Below, piece by piece: positions 1 through 8,998 of a DNA stretch of 19,854 nucleotides. The notes under the pieces are model-generated. The model searched no databases, was not told where the DNA came from, and saw only the letters and a program-made list of their open reading frames with translations. The DNA lies in contig CAXKVV010001733.1 of NCBI GenBank assembly GCA_964058805.1, positions 1-19,854 on the forward strand. Direction: 5' to 3'. The stretch is from Schoenoplectus triqueter. Taxonomy: Eukaryota; Streptophyta; Magnoliopsida; Poales; Cyperaceae. Numbering within the stretch: position 1 is the first letter of the stretch; each line of letters begins with the position of its first letter. Position numbers and translations under genes: made by a program.

Positions 1-590
1 ATGCGCATCAATATCCGTGCGGCCGAGATTCTCTGACTCTCCAGTCAACATGAGCTTCAAGATTAGTGCCATTGGCAGCGCCGGCGATTGCGGCCGTCTT
101 TCTCCGATCAGACAACTGCCCTAGTATCGTATTGTCATGGAGAATCATTCTACAATGTCTGATCGACGATCCATCCGGTGAACCGTGATGTATACCACTG
201 TCGGATGAGTCAATTTGGTACCAGTCGGTACCGAATTTCATATCCCATAAATTCAAAGCAATTGATCATCTTTTACAACAATTAAGCACACAATCAGCAT
301 CGTATATACATGTAAATGCCTTCTATCATGATTAGAACGATTTAAATTGGCCTATAACTCCATTATTCGGGATGATTGTCAAAGCGCAACAGAAGCCATT
401 GGTACCGATTGCAATTTACTTCAAATTCATGTTATTCATTGATCAATATTGACATTGTCATGCTTAATACTCTTTATAACACTTATTCAAACTACGACAT
501 GCATGCATATGCTTATAATCTTCCCTAATTCTCAATCTGAAACTCAATTTCAGAAACGGAACGCGATAACAGTATTGAAATTCCAAATCA
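1..590. other. No recognisable gene at left edge
   Basis: The only open frame of note is an 82-codon minus-strand frame at 8-256 (begins MNLWDMKFG, ends RPHGY). I recognise no domain in it and see no supporting splice structure or promoter. It could be an exon of a gene continuing left, or chance. The rest of the stretch is AT-rich and unremarkable. Confidence 0.4.
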
Positions 591-591
591 G

Positions 592-1065
592 TCGAGTTCT
601 CAAGATTATATCTGAGATCAATCGACTTCAAAGGACTCCCCAGACCCTAATGCATATAGTATTAACAAGGATCAAGATAATTCTCACTCAAGAATCAAGA
701 ATTGATCAATGAACTCAACTGTTACCGAGTTCTCAAGTTGAACTGAGATCAATCGATTTAACAGCCTTATTCATCAACCTTTAATCAAAATTCATTGAAA
801 GAAATGAAAGATTTATACTATATAAACTTGCAATGCATGAAATAAAGAAGAAAATCATGAAGAAAGAGTTGAAATTCAAAGAAATTTAGAAACAGCACAG
901 TAAAATGCTGATACCCAGTGGCAATTACATCTTTAAAGCTCCAATCTTCAAGAATTAAATCTACTAATCCCTAATTGGCAGATAATAGAGTATATAGCTT
1001 ACCTCCAAACAAGTAATTGAAGCAAATAGATCGAGTTCTCAAGTTAAAACTGAGATCAATCGATT
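592..1065 (+). repeat. Three dispersed copies of a 35-bp motif
   Basis: Copies lie at about 592-628, 725-759 and 1031-1065. They share the blocks CGAGTTCTCAAG and CTGAGATCAATCGA with a short variable middle. All are in the same orientation and separated by unrelated AT-rich DNA. Copies 2 and 3 are closest to each other. No function is assigned; they may be parts of an old transposable element or remnants of a longer tandem duplication. Confidence 0.6.
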
Positions 1066-1098
1066 CTATCAGAGTTCTCTTCTGGATTCTTGCTTCTT

Positions 1099-1121
1099 CT
1101 TACTCTCTCTCTCTCTATAAA
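1099..1121 (+). promoter_or_regulatory. Possible core promoter: CT tract plus TATAAA
   Basis: A pyrimidine (CT)n tract runs directly into TATAAA at 1116-1121, which is the order seen in many plant core promoters. About 50 bp downstream an ATG at 1171 opens a 123-codon frame to 1542 (MDQMLYIGNWDG...). That product has no recognisable domain, so the site may equally be a chance microsatellite next to a TATA-like string. Confidence 0.2.
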
Positions 1122-2351
1122 GTGCTCTTTCTATCTCTTGTCTTCTGTATGCGTGTGTTGTTGGTTCTCCATGGATCAGATGCTTTATATAGGCAATTGG
1201 GATGGTGCACCAAGGAATCAGAACTGTACACCACTCATACACCAACAATTAGACTCCCTTGGCTCATGGACATGGTTCTTCAATTCTGTTAGTGCTTCTG
1301 TTATGTTGTGGGCCCCATTCAAGCGAATCCAAAGTTCAAGCCTTTGGCTGTTGACCATGTTTGACTCCACTTCTCATCTGTTGTTAGAACCTTCTAGAGC
1401 ATCCAAACATACTATATATACTCACTCTAATGCATCTAGGATACCCTTCTACCCTCTGCCATTGTTATCTTCTTCCAAAGCTCAAAGCTTTATTACCCGA
1501 TTCCATCTCTTGGCCAAAAACATATCTCCACCATCCAATTGATAATCTCCATCACCTAAACAGCATCGTGTAAGCATAGGGAAGCTGCCAGCATTGATAA
1601 TTCGAGCTGAGAGTGCAAGGTTTCAAATTTCATCAATTTGCCCGATTTTATCACTCCTTCTCAATTGCTTCAATTCATTCCCTAATTGCTGCTTCTTTCT
1701 TTATCTACAGCGTCGCCTAAGTAAATAGAGAAGGTTTGCATCATCAATTTTGGATTATGAAGTAGGAATTGAAGTGCTTCATCAATTGCCCGAGGTATTC
1801 ATCTCTCTCAATCACCTTATTCACTTGTTGTTTTTCAATTCTGATCAATTGCACATACTCTCCTATGTATAGGCTAACTCTGGGTGAAAGGAATTGGAGT
1901 TGCGAGCTTTGGAGAGCTTGATCACCTCTAATGGCGCCTTCTGCCTCGTCGAGAAGAAGGAAGAAGAGAGGGAGGGGAGAAGGAGAAGAGAAAGAGGAGG
2001 GTGCGTCCGGCGCACAGAGTCCACAGCTAGGTGGGACCCACAGTCAGAGAGGCAACACGAGTGAGCCAGGTACACATCGCTTCTTTCCTTTGATTTAAAT
2101 CTCTGATTAGATCTGCGTATAGACTAGGTGCATGATTGCCTGTGTGAGCTATACATTCATAAACCTGACAAATGGGCCCCACATGTAAGTATATGAATCT
2201 CGGCCCATTAGTCCAGCTGTGGATTAGTTAACCCCTTGCTTAGATTTAATCAATCTGACTTGGCACACTCTGATAGGTCCACTTGTTTAATCAATCTATT
2301 AATCATCTGTTATAGTGCTAATCCATGCTGAGGTGGCTTCTATTAATAAGG
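1122..2351. other. Intergenic stretch without a supported gene
   Basis: Apart from the doubtful frame at 1171-1542, I see no coding signal. GGGCCC/GTGGGNCC-type motifs occur near 1308, 2033 and 2173. A purine-rich block lies at about 1960-2000. The minus-strand frame across 1863-2075 is made of that low-complexity block and is not called. Confidence 0.4.
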
Positions 2352-2765
2352 GCCATGTGTCACCCCTGGGGCCCATATTGCCTAATTGGACCAATGAGAT
2401 ACAGCCATGTGTTAATAGTTGTAGTGTAGCCTGCTGAGGTGTTTTGCTAGCAGACTGCCATGTGGCATATGAGGAGTGAGGTGTGCTGCTGTGGTGCTGC
2501 CATGTGGTAAGTGTAGGGATGAGGTGGGCCTGTCAGGTAGAGCCATGTGGCACTGGGGTAGTGAGGTGGCCTTCTCTGGCTGTGCCATATGGCACAGGGT
2601 TGGGTTAAGTGGACCTCTGGTGTGGTGCCATGTGGCACTAGGGTGGTGAGGTGGCCCACTAGCTGTCTGCCACGTGGCACTAAGGTGGGGCCCACCTGTC
2701 AGTGACCCATACCTGGGTGGGGCCCACTTGCTGACATGGCCCAATGAGAGGCTGCCACGTGGCAC
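2352..2765. repeat. Tandem array with a G-box-like palindrome each unit
   Basis: Nine copies of a GCCA(T/C)GTGGCAC-like palindrome start at 2352, 2404, 2457, 2499, 2542, 2584, 2627, 2669 and 2754. From 2457 to 2669 the spacing alternates 42 and 43 bp, and the last gap is 85 bp, exactly two units. The unit therefore behaves as 42.5 bp or an 85-bp dimer. Between palindromes runs a diverged GT-rich spacer of the form TGAGGTGG. The copies at 2669 and 2754 are perfect GCCACGTGGC, a classical strong G-box for plant bZIP and bHLH factors. The others are mostly one transition away (CATGTG), as expected from CpG deamination. Long open frames over this array follow from the repeat and are not genes. 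Confidence 0.75.
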
Positions 2766-3183
2766 ACCCTCTCTCTTCGATTATTTTATACCTCCTGTGT
2801 TTCTTATACCCAGTTTGCACCCAGAGCTGCTGTTATCCCCAACTTGCACCCAGGATTGCTCTGATCAAATCTCAGCCTTTGATTAATCTATTTAATCTGC
2901 CTTTATTTTCTCTGAATTTATTCTGATAGCTCCCCTTATCCAAAAATCATGAAAATTTCACTAAAAATCCCTAAATTCATGGTGATCATCCCTGTAATTT
3001 TTAATTCCATTTTTACCCCTCCTTCTCTGGATTAAAAATTCTTTTATTCATAAAACCCTATTATTCTTTATGGATTAATCCCTGATCTCAATTGTAGCTC
3101 AATGTCTCTGCCAATTACCTCTCTCTTGCAGAAACCACCCTAACTAAATACCAATTAGACTTATATTGATATTCATTAGGGCT
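2766..3183. other. No gene seen; AT-rich spacer
   Basis: Pyrimidine- and AT-rich sequence between the palindrome array and the 126-bp duplication. Two similar strings (TTGCACCCAG...GCT at about 2815 and 2842) suggest a small local duplication. No coding or RNA signal was recognised. Confidence 0.4.
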
Positions 3184-3407
3184 TGATTTGATCAAATGCT
3201 GACTACTTATCAGCAATTAATACAAATCTAGACTTGATCAGGTGGTTGCTCCCAGCTTTGGCACCTGATCAGTCTTATGAAATTGACTTTCAATCCCTTA
3301 ACATGAGGGTGATTTGATCAAAGAACTGACTACTTATCAGTAATTGACACAAATCAAAGCATGGTTAGGTGGTTGCTCACAGCTTTGGCACCAGGTCAGC
3401 CTTGAAA
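3184..3407. repeat. 126-bp tandem duplication, two diverged copies
   Basis: TGATTTGATCAAA at 3184 recurs at 3310. Over about 100 bp the two copies share blocks such as CTGACTACTTATCAG and AGGTGGTTGCTC.CAGCTTTGGCACC, in the same order and orientation. Divergence between copies is visible but moderate. No open frame spans it. I read it as an old tandem duplication inside non-coding or transposon-derived DNA. Confidence 0.7.
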
Positions 3408-4052
3408 GCAAAATCACATTTGGAATTTCTCATGATTAGTTGCATCAAAATGCTAGCTTGGCATTGACATCATTTCATGTAGCATAGGGATTATACTGCT
3501 TCAGCTCCTTTCTAGGGTTAGCTTCAAAGGCAGATTTCTAGGGTTCAATTCTGACTCTCTTCAATAGGTCACTGAGGTGTGGGGTCCACCTGTCAGTGAA
3601 AATGATCACATGGGTGACTCATCAGATAGGCTATGCTATTAGGTTCATCTACAAGGGGCTGCCAGGTGGGTCCCACTTGTCAGAAAAGATAAAATCACAT
3701 GGTGACACCCAAGAGGTCTCCTCTCTCCCTCGATCTTCTTGGGTGTCACACATGCTGAGTGAATAGAGAATAGCGGGGTATTTATACTCTTCACTTTGCG
3801 CTCAGCATTCCATTGTGGGACTAATGGATTTGTTCCGGGGTTATGCAGCGACTTTTCCTGATCAGTGGGCCACCTTTCCACTGCTCTCTTTCTTCTCCCC
3901 CTTTCTTATGATTTATCATCAATTTATTTCATTTATTCATCTATTCATCCTTGAAATTTTTCAAGGGTAAACAGTATTCTACCATTTATAATTTTTATAT
4001 GTATTATTTCTTATACTAACTATTTGCACAATTATACTAACTAATTTTACAG
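3408..4052. other. No gene seen; ends in a probable intron 3' half
   Basis: Two GTGGG(G/T)(T/C)CCAC-TGTCAG motifs lie at about 3579 and 3667. A pyrimidine-rich block at 3880-3910 is followed by AT-rich DNA that ends in TTTTACAG at 4045-4052. This reads as an intron 3' end feeding the exon that starts at 4053. No exons upstream of it were recognised. Confidence 0.35.
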
Positions 4053-5244
4053 GCATTTCTGGAGGAGCATCAGAAATTATCTGCGCTTGGATTCAAAAAA
4101 AAAATATGAACTGGAGACAACATCATCAGGCGTATGTAGACATATGGAATAAGCTTCCTCCACGAGACCCGGATGAAGAAGAGTGGGATGCGGAGGACTA
4201 TAGGAGGTATCGACGGTGGTATGATTTATATGGAGCCGCTAGCGCTCCACTTGATCCGAGTGATGTCGTACCTCCTATACCTTCAGCAGCGGAGATCCCT
4301 GACATTGGCTACATCCCTCACGTACCTCACAGACAGCGCACGGTATATTAAAATTTATAAAATTTATATATCTATATGCACTATTCGGTAATAAGTAATA
4401 TATGTATGTAATCATTGTATAACAGATCGCTAGAGTTACAAAGAGTGCACTGAAGGCGGTCCGATGGGCAGTCACTAGGGGATGGAGACGGTTTGGTAAG
4501 ATTTCGCTCGCCGATTGCAAGGGGCATTTTGAGGATGCAGGCATGCCTCATAAGATGGACGAGCTTCTTACGGCGGCGGGATTACCCACGGATATTGATG
4601 CTATTCCGGATTCGACGGGTGATACTGAGACTGCACCGACTCCATCCACTACTCATCCACCGCATTTCCCTTATGAGACTGCTGACTTCACGTCTCTCCT
4701 CGATAACGTAAGTACTGTACACCTTGATTTCAATGATTTGAATTGTATTAATAGCATAATTTAAATAATTTAAACTGTATTAACAGATGTCTGAGAACTA
4801 CGATTGGAACGAAGTTATGGCTAGGTTGTCTGTTGAGTTTCCCGATCCATCGGGTGCACAGTTCTCGGATCCATTCGGCACTCAGCATTTCTCACAGACC
4901 CAGCAGATACCGATGGATCATGTACCGCAATGGGATCCGTAGTACGGCCAACATTATGATCCAGCCCAGTATGGTTATCCTTCTGGGCCTGGAGAGTCAT
5001 CGCATATCCAGGATGATGCTGCAGAGCCTGCACAGACACGAGATTTCACTCCACTTGCTCATGGTCGGGAGCAGCGTGACGTTCATCCGCCTCCTCGATA
5101 TACACCTAGCGTGGTTAGTTGTTTGTTCTACAACTTAGTCAATATTAATTGTTTACAAAAAATAAACAGCTAACTGATATACCGTCTTTATTTTTACAGA
5201 CACGTCCGAGAGCACGTCGATATGTTAGGCGTCGTCAGGAGTAG
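4053..5244 (+). pseudogene. C-terminal remnant of a plant mobile domain-like gene
   Basis: Four exons can be read in one consistent phase: 4053-4342, 4426-4707, 4787-5113 and 5200-5244, each bounded by GT...AG (donors at 4343, 4708 and 5114). Exon 1 encodes a segment with NWRQHHQAYVDIWN and, further on, YRRYRRWYDLYG. This fits the W-x(n)-H-x2-Y-x3-W...Y-x2-WY pattern at the end of the PMD fold found in MAIN/MAIL-type proteins and in MULE-borne PMD genes. The match is by eye. Exon 3 is rich in P, Q, Y and H, and exon 4 ends in a basic tail (RPRARRYVRRRQE). Exon 3 has an in-frame TAG at 4940-4942 inside DP*YGQHY, probably CAG changed to TAG. The N-terminal PMD core was not found upstream. If exon 1 is a genuine start, ATG 4106 is the candidate. 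It is most likely a decayed passenger gene of the MULE. Confidence 0.55.
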
Positions 5245-5388
5245 TTTATATGTTATTTTTTTATATGTTATTTTTTTATTATGGATATTGTTTTGTTTTG
5301 TATTATTTTATGATGGACTTTCTATGTTATTTTTTTATTGTTGTATTATTTATTTTATTGTGGTTATATTTTATTATGAATTTTCTGC
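5245..5388. other. AT-rich spacer between convergent genes
   Basis: The spacer separates the two convergent stop codons. It starts with two copies of a 17-bp unit (TTATATGTTATTTTTTT-like, 5247-5280) and is almost entirely A and T. It probably holds the 3' ends and poly(A) signals of both transcripts. No single signal stands out. Confidence 0.4.
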
Positions 5389-8300
5389 TTAAATACAACA
5401 TATTTTCTGCTTACATAGAACATAACCTTGCTTAAATACAACACACATATAGTACAAAAAAATAAAACATACATCATTTTTTTTCCTCCGTGTGAAAAAA
5501 TTTAAGATTCTACCTCCAAAATTATTTCCTCTAGCACCCCTAGTTGAAGCATTGACAGCTTGTCTTTCTTGATCATGACTAGTTGAGAATCTCGTTGATT
5601 GCAAGGCATCTCGAGAAGTTTGAGTTATTCTGTTGTTATCTCTTGGATCATAACTAGTTGAGTGTCTCGCTGATTGCAAGGCATCTCGAGAAGTTTGAGT
5701 TATTCTGTTGTTATCTCTTGGATCATAACTAGTTGAGTGTCTCGCTGATTGCAAGGCATCTCGAGAAGTTTGAGTTATTCTGTTGTTATCTCTTGGATCA
5801 TAACTAGTTGAGTGTCTCGATGATTGCAAAGTATTTCGAGAAGTTTGGGTTCTTCTGTTTGTTGTGGGACTTGAAGCCCTACTCTTATGCCGTCCTGATT
5901 GTAATGTATCCGTTGGAAGTGGGTCACGACTCATTTCATCTCTTCGATATGACCCACCTTCAGAAGACTGTATATTTCTCGTTCTACCTCGACCCCGTAT
6001 CCTGCCCTCCATCTCATCCATTACCATTCGACGTCTAACCTTCGCACGCCGACCAATTTTAATCAGTTCTTTATCTGGTATTATAGTTTCTCCAAGATAT
6101 GGCGGCCAAACTTGTTGATCACCGTAACAATGAAATTGTCCGGACCAAGTATTCAGTAGGTGAGCTGTATTGTATCGCTCATCTATGAAACCGTACACAT
6201 CAAAGTTTCTATGTTGGCATATAGCAATTACGTGAGAGCAGGGTATCCCAGTCAGTTGAGGTTTTTGACAATCACACATGCAGTGCGGTTCCGGCAATTG
6301 TGGGTCATCTCGAGTGCGTCGTTCACTCGAAATTGTAACAGTGTACTTGAAAGGTCCATACCCTCCACTCTCGATCCTCTCACCAAGCACATGAACCTCA
6401 TATTCTCCTCGAGCAGTTCCGAGTGGAATTACGTTCATACGAGCTGTAATTATTGAAACAAATACAAAAGGTATCACGATATGTTCAAAATTTTATAAAA
6501 TATAGTAAAATAATATCAACACGAACCTGCTTTATCGTCACGTTTTGCCAAGATGTCATTAATTTTTTTTGCCATTGCTTGCATGCTCTATGCAGGTTCA
6601 TTGCTTCCATTTCCCTCTTATCGAACCATTTAGCACATTTATACCATGTTCTCTCCACAATTGCTGCAACCGGTAAAGTTCGTTCAACTCTGAAGACGCT
6701 ATTCAGAGCTTCAGAACCATTGCTGGTCATTATACCCCATCGATGTCCTCCATCATACGTTTGTGCCCACGAAGAAAAATTAGGAGGTTCTTTATCATCA
6801 TTTTCTAATCTTCTGCCGACTTTTTTTAAAAAATCATAAGCTTTTCTATTTGATTTCCTCAAAATTCGCCATCTTTCTACGAAACGACACGGTTTGTTTT
6901 TGTTCGCTAGTCTTCTTCGGAAATCATCTCTGAGATTATCTTCTTTCTTTCCAGTTTTTCCGGCTTCCTTATATAAATTCTCTGCGACGTGTTGCATGCA
7001 ATACCGGTGTACCGCCTCTCCATGTTGTACAGACCATCCCAAATGCGGTCGCTCAAAAACTCCCTTTATTCCCCTATGACTGTCGGATATAATACATATT
7101 TTCATATTACATTGGATCACTTCATTACGGACCCATCGCATGAACCAACCCCAATTGTCCACATTTTCTGCATCCACGATTCCAAATGCTAGAGGAATGA
7201 TTTTATTCTCTGCATCGTATCCACACGCCATCAATAATCTACCCTTATAACGGCCCGATAAGAATCCAGCGTCAATAGTTATAACGGGCCTTAAATGTTT
7301 AAACGCTGCAATGCACGGTCCATAAGCCCAAACTATGGATTTAAACATTTTTACATTGTTATCCGAAGTATCACACGTCAATAATTTAAATTTTGTACCT
7401 GGAGTAGTCCGAGCAATCGCCTCCAATATCTGTGGAAGCAATGTATATGATCCTTCCCAAGTGCCAAATAATTGTTCAATTGCTCTTTCTCGGCCACGCC
7501 AAAGTTTACCGTACGTCGGTGCCACACCGGGATATTTTGTTTCTATAATCATACCGATTTGTTGAACTATTAGAGAGAGATCATTCTTTAAATGTTGTCG
7601 AACACATCCTGCAATCAAATTAGATGTGAGTTGTAAGTGTTTGCGGTCTCTTGGTGGTCTTCTACAGTTGTGGGGGTTTTTATTTATGATGATCCTCCAT
7701 GTGGTCGAGCCCTCTTCAGGTCTAGCGTATAATCTCCAAGGACAACTACCTTCTTTGCATTTCATAATAAGTCGTGTTTTACAACTTTCTTGTACCCAAC
7801 ATTGAACGTTTTTCCTAACACTCCAATCACAAATTACCCAATTTAAAGCCGATTTAGAAGCAAATATTCTATTTTCAGCTAACTCATCATCGAGTCCTAA
7901 AAGATATTCATTCGCGCCTAAACGGTCAAACATCTCAAAATTATTTAACGCTTCTACGGGATGGTGTCTCTCAGTTCGTCCGGTAACTAACAATGTGGTA
8001 TCGCATCTCTTAATTTCCTCATCTTCAGATTCATCGATCGAAAAATCTGACTGGTCAGTGTAATCCTCTCCTGTTTCTTCTTCATTTGAATAATACGGAC
8101 CGCCATCATCTTGCTCATCCTGATCATCACTTAATTCCATTATCGTTGGATCAATACTACTTCTGTCATCAATATTATCAGCTAAATTACAGCCAGACGT
8201 AGTACTACTACTACCGCCAAAAAAATTATATAGTGGCACCGCTGAGTTTGGTTGTTGATAAATTATATTGTTACTGTAAATAGCTGGATACGGATATAAA

Positions 8301-8704
8301 TTGGTTTGATCGTAGGTAGGATAGGAATTGGTTTGATCGTAGGTTTGATAAGAATTGGTTTGATCGTAGGTTTGATAGGAATTGGTTTGATCGTAGGTTT
8401 GATAGGAATTGTTTTGATCGTGGGTTTGATAGGAATTGGTTTGATCGAGGGTTGGATAGGAATTGGTTTGATCGTAGGTTTGATAGGAATTGATTTGATC
8501 GTGGGTTGGATAGGAATTGGTTTGATCGAGGGTTGGATATGAATTAGTTTGATCGTAGGTTTGATAGGAATTGATTTGATCGTGGGTTGGATAGGAATTG
8601 GTTTCATTCTGGTTTGGAAATATTCCCGTCAAAATTTTACTGCCGCTCGGTTGTTCTGCAGTATAATTTTCTTCATCGGGATTATAATTTAAATCTGGTA
8701 GCAT
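5389..8704 (-). CDS. MULE transposase (MURA-like), two exons
   Basis: Exon 1 runs 8704 to about 6523 and exon 2 6443 to 5389, giving about 1078 aa. Order in the protein: an 11-fold 9-aa repeat (36-134), an acidic stretch (about 190-230), and a DNA-binding zinc finger with C316-x4-C321-x23-H345-x-C347, the spacing of the WRKY/GCM1-type finger of MULE transposases. The catalytic domain follows: D478 in ITIDAGF, D541 in IISDSHRG, E665 in SNGSEALN, plus C569/H572 in RYCMQH. Exon 2 carries a SWIM finger C784-x-C786-x9-C796-x-H798 and a basic tail with four 25-aa repeats. It would cut and rejoin element ends in the nucleus. All catalytic and zinc ligands are present and no internal stop was seen. 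One oddity: the best donor, CAG|GTTCGT (intron from 6526), would put exon 2 out of frame. The phase-compatible donor is C|GTGTTG (intron from 6522), and the acceptor is TTACAG at 6449-6444. The last 15-20 residues run into AT-rich DNA and may be inflated. Confidence 0.88.
5563..5862 (-). repeat. 75-bp tandem repeat, four units, in transposase tail
   Basis: The anchor GATTGCAAGGCATC recurs at 5597, 5672 and 5747, with a variant at 5822, exactly 75 bp apart. Each unit encodes 25 residues of the type TSRDALQSARHSTSYDPRDN. The middle units are almost identical to each other, while the outer ones have diverged. The unit is a multiple of three, so the frame is kept. The segment is S/R/T-rich and probably disordered. 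Confidence 0.9.
8303..8599 (-). repeat. 27-bp tandem repeat, 11 units, in transposase N-terminus
   Basis: Eleven in-frame 9-residue units of the form NSY(P/Q)T(H/Y/L)DQ(T/I/N) follow one another, then a degenerate unit (NLYPYP). Units 1-3 (…THDQI, …TYDQT, …TLDQT) are repeated as units 4-6, an 81-bp higher-order step. Because 27 is divisible by three and the unit lacks stops in other frames, long spurious frames appear on both strands here. Confidence 0.92.
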
Positions 8705-8782
8705 TTTGAAGAAAAATGGATGTTTGTTGTAATTGGATGTTTGTTGTTTTTGTGGTTGTGAGAAATGAACCGCGGGGGCTGG

Positions 8783-8790
8783 TATTTATA
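8783..8790 (-). promoter_or_regulatory. TATA box of the MULE transposase gene
   Basis: On the minus strand the sequence reads TATAAATA, 79-86 bp upstream of the ATG at 8704. A start of transcription near 8750-8755 would give a leader of about 50 nt. That leader contains a duplicated TGGATGTTTGTTG string (plus-strand reading). The palindrome cluster begins 11 bp upstream of the box. Confidence 0.6.
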
Positions 8791-8800
8791 GCAAAGATAG

Positions 8801-8912
8801 GCGCCACTGGCACTGGCGTGGTCTGAGGAAACGCGCCACTGCCAGTGGCGCGTTTGGTGAAAGACGCCACTGCCAGTGGCGCGTTTGGTGAAAGACGCCA
8901 CTGGCAGTGGCG
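8801..8912. repeat. Four phased palindromes upstream of the transposase TATA box
   Basis: Palindromes are centred at 8810 (imperfect), 8842, 8873 and 8904. The best, at 8832-8852, has perfect 10-bp arms CGCGCCACTG and CAGTGGCGCG around one base. The next two have 8-bp arms. Centre-to-centre spacing is 32, 31 and 31 bp, close to three helical turns, with spacer GTTTGGTGAAAGA between the last three. Short open frames here (reading RATGSG or HWQWR) are products of the repeat, not genes. The array could be bound by the element's transposase or by a host factor, or could fold into hairpins. No such site is known to me by sequence. Confidence 0.85.
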
Positions 8913-8920
8913 CGGTTTGG

Positions 8921-8998
8921 TTCGTATATTTGGAATTAACCCGTTCTCACTCTTATTATTAATAATATTATTTTATTAATAATTATTTATAATAAAAT
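8921..8998. repeat. AT-rich block shared with 18958-19034
   Basis: Begins TTCGTATATTTG and contains GTTCTCACTCTTATT followed by an AATAATATTA-type tract. The same order occurs at 18958-19034 in the same orientation, again directly after a palindrome cluster. It is probably the terminal or subterminal part of a transposable element family. Similarity ends at about 8998 and 19034, which may mark the element end. Confidence 0.6.

Noticed and set aside
8..256. Minus-strand 82-codon frame at the left edge as a gene
   Set aside because: No domain recognised and no gene context. Kept only as a remark.
1863..2075. Minus-strand 70-codon frame
   Set aside because: Covers a purine-rich low-complexity block (L/S-rich product) with no recognisable domain.
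2412..2765. Minus-strand 117-codon frame (and an overlapping 82-codon one)
   Set aside because: It is read entirely from the 42.5-bp repeat array. The repeated CHMA/ATWH residues are the palindrome in translation, with no domain or start context.
8263..8607. Second minus-strand frame of 114 codons (repeated IPI.PTIKP) and a plus-strand frame 8306-8542
   Set aside because: Both are shadows of the 27-bp repeat in the transposase N-terminus. Because the unit is a multiple of three, all frames stay open.
8682..8901. Small minus-strand frames reading ATGSG/HWQWR, and similar ones at 18760-19068
   Set aside because: They are translations of the palindrome repeats. Similar peptides probably appear in databases as mispredictions.
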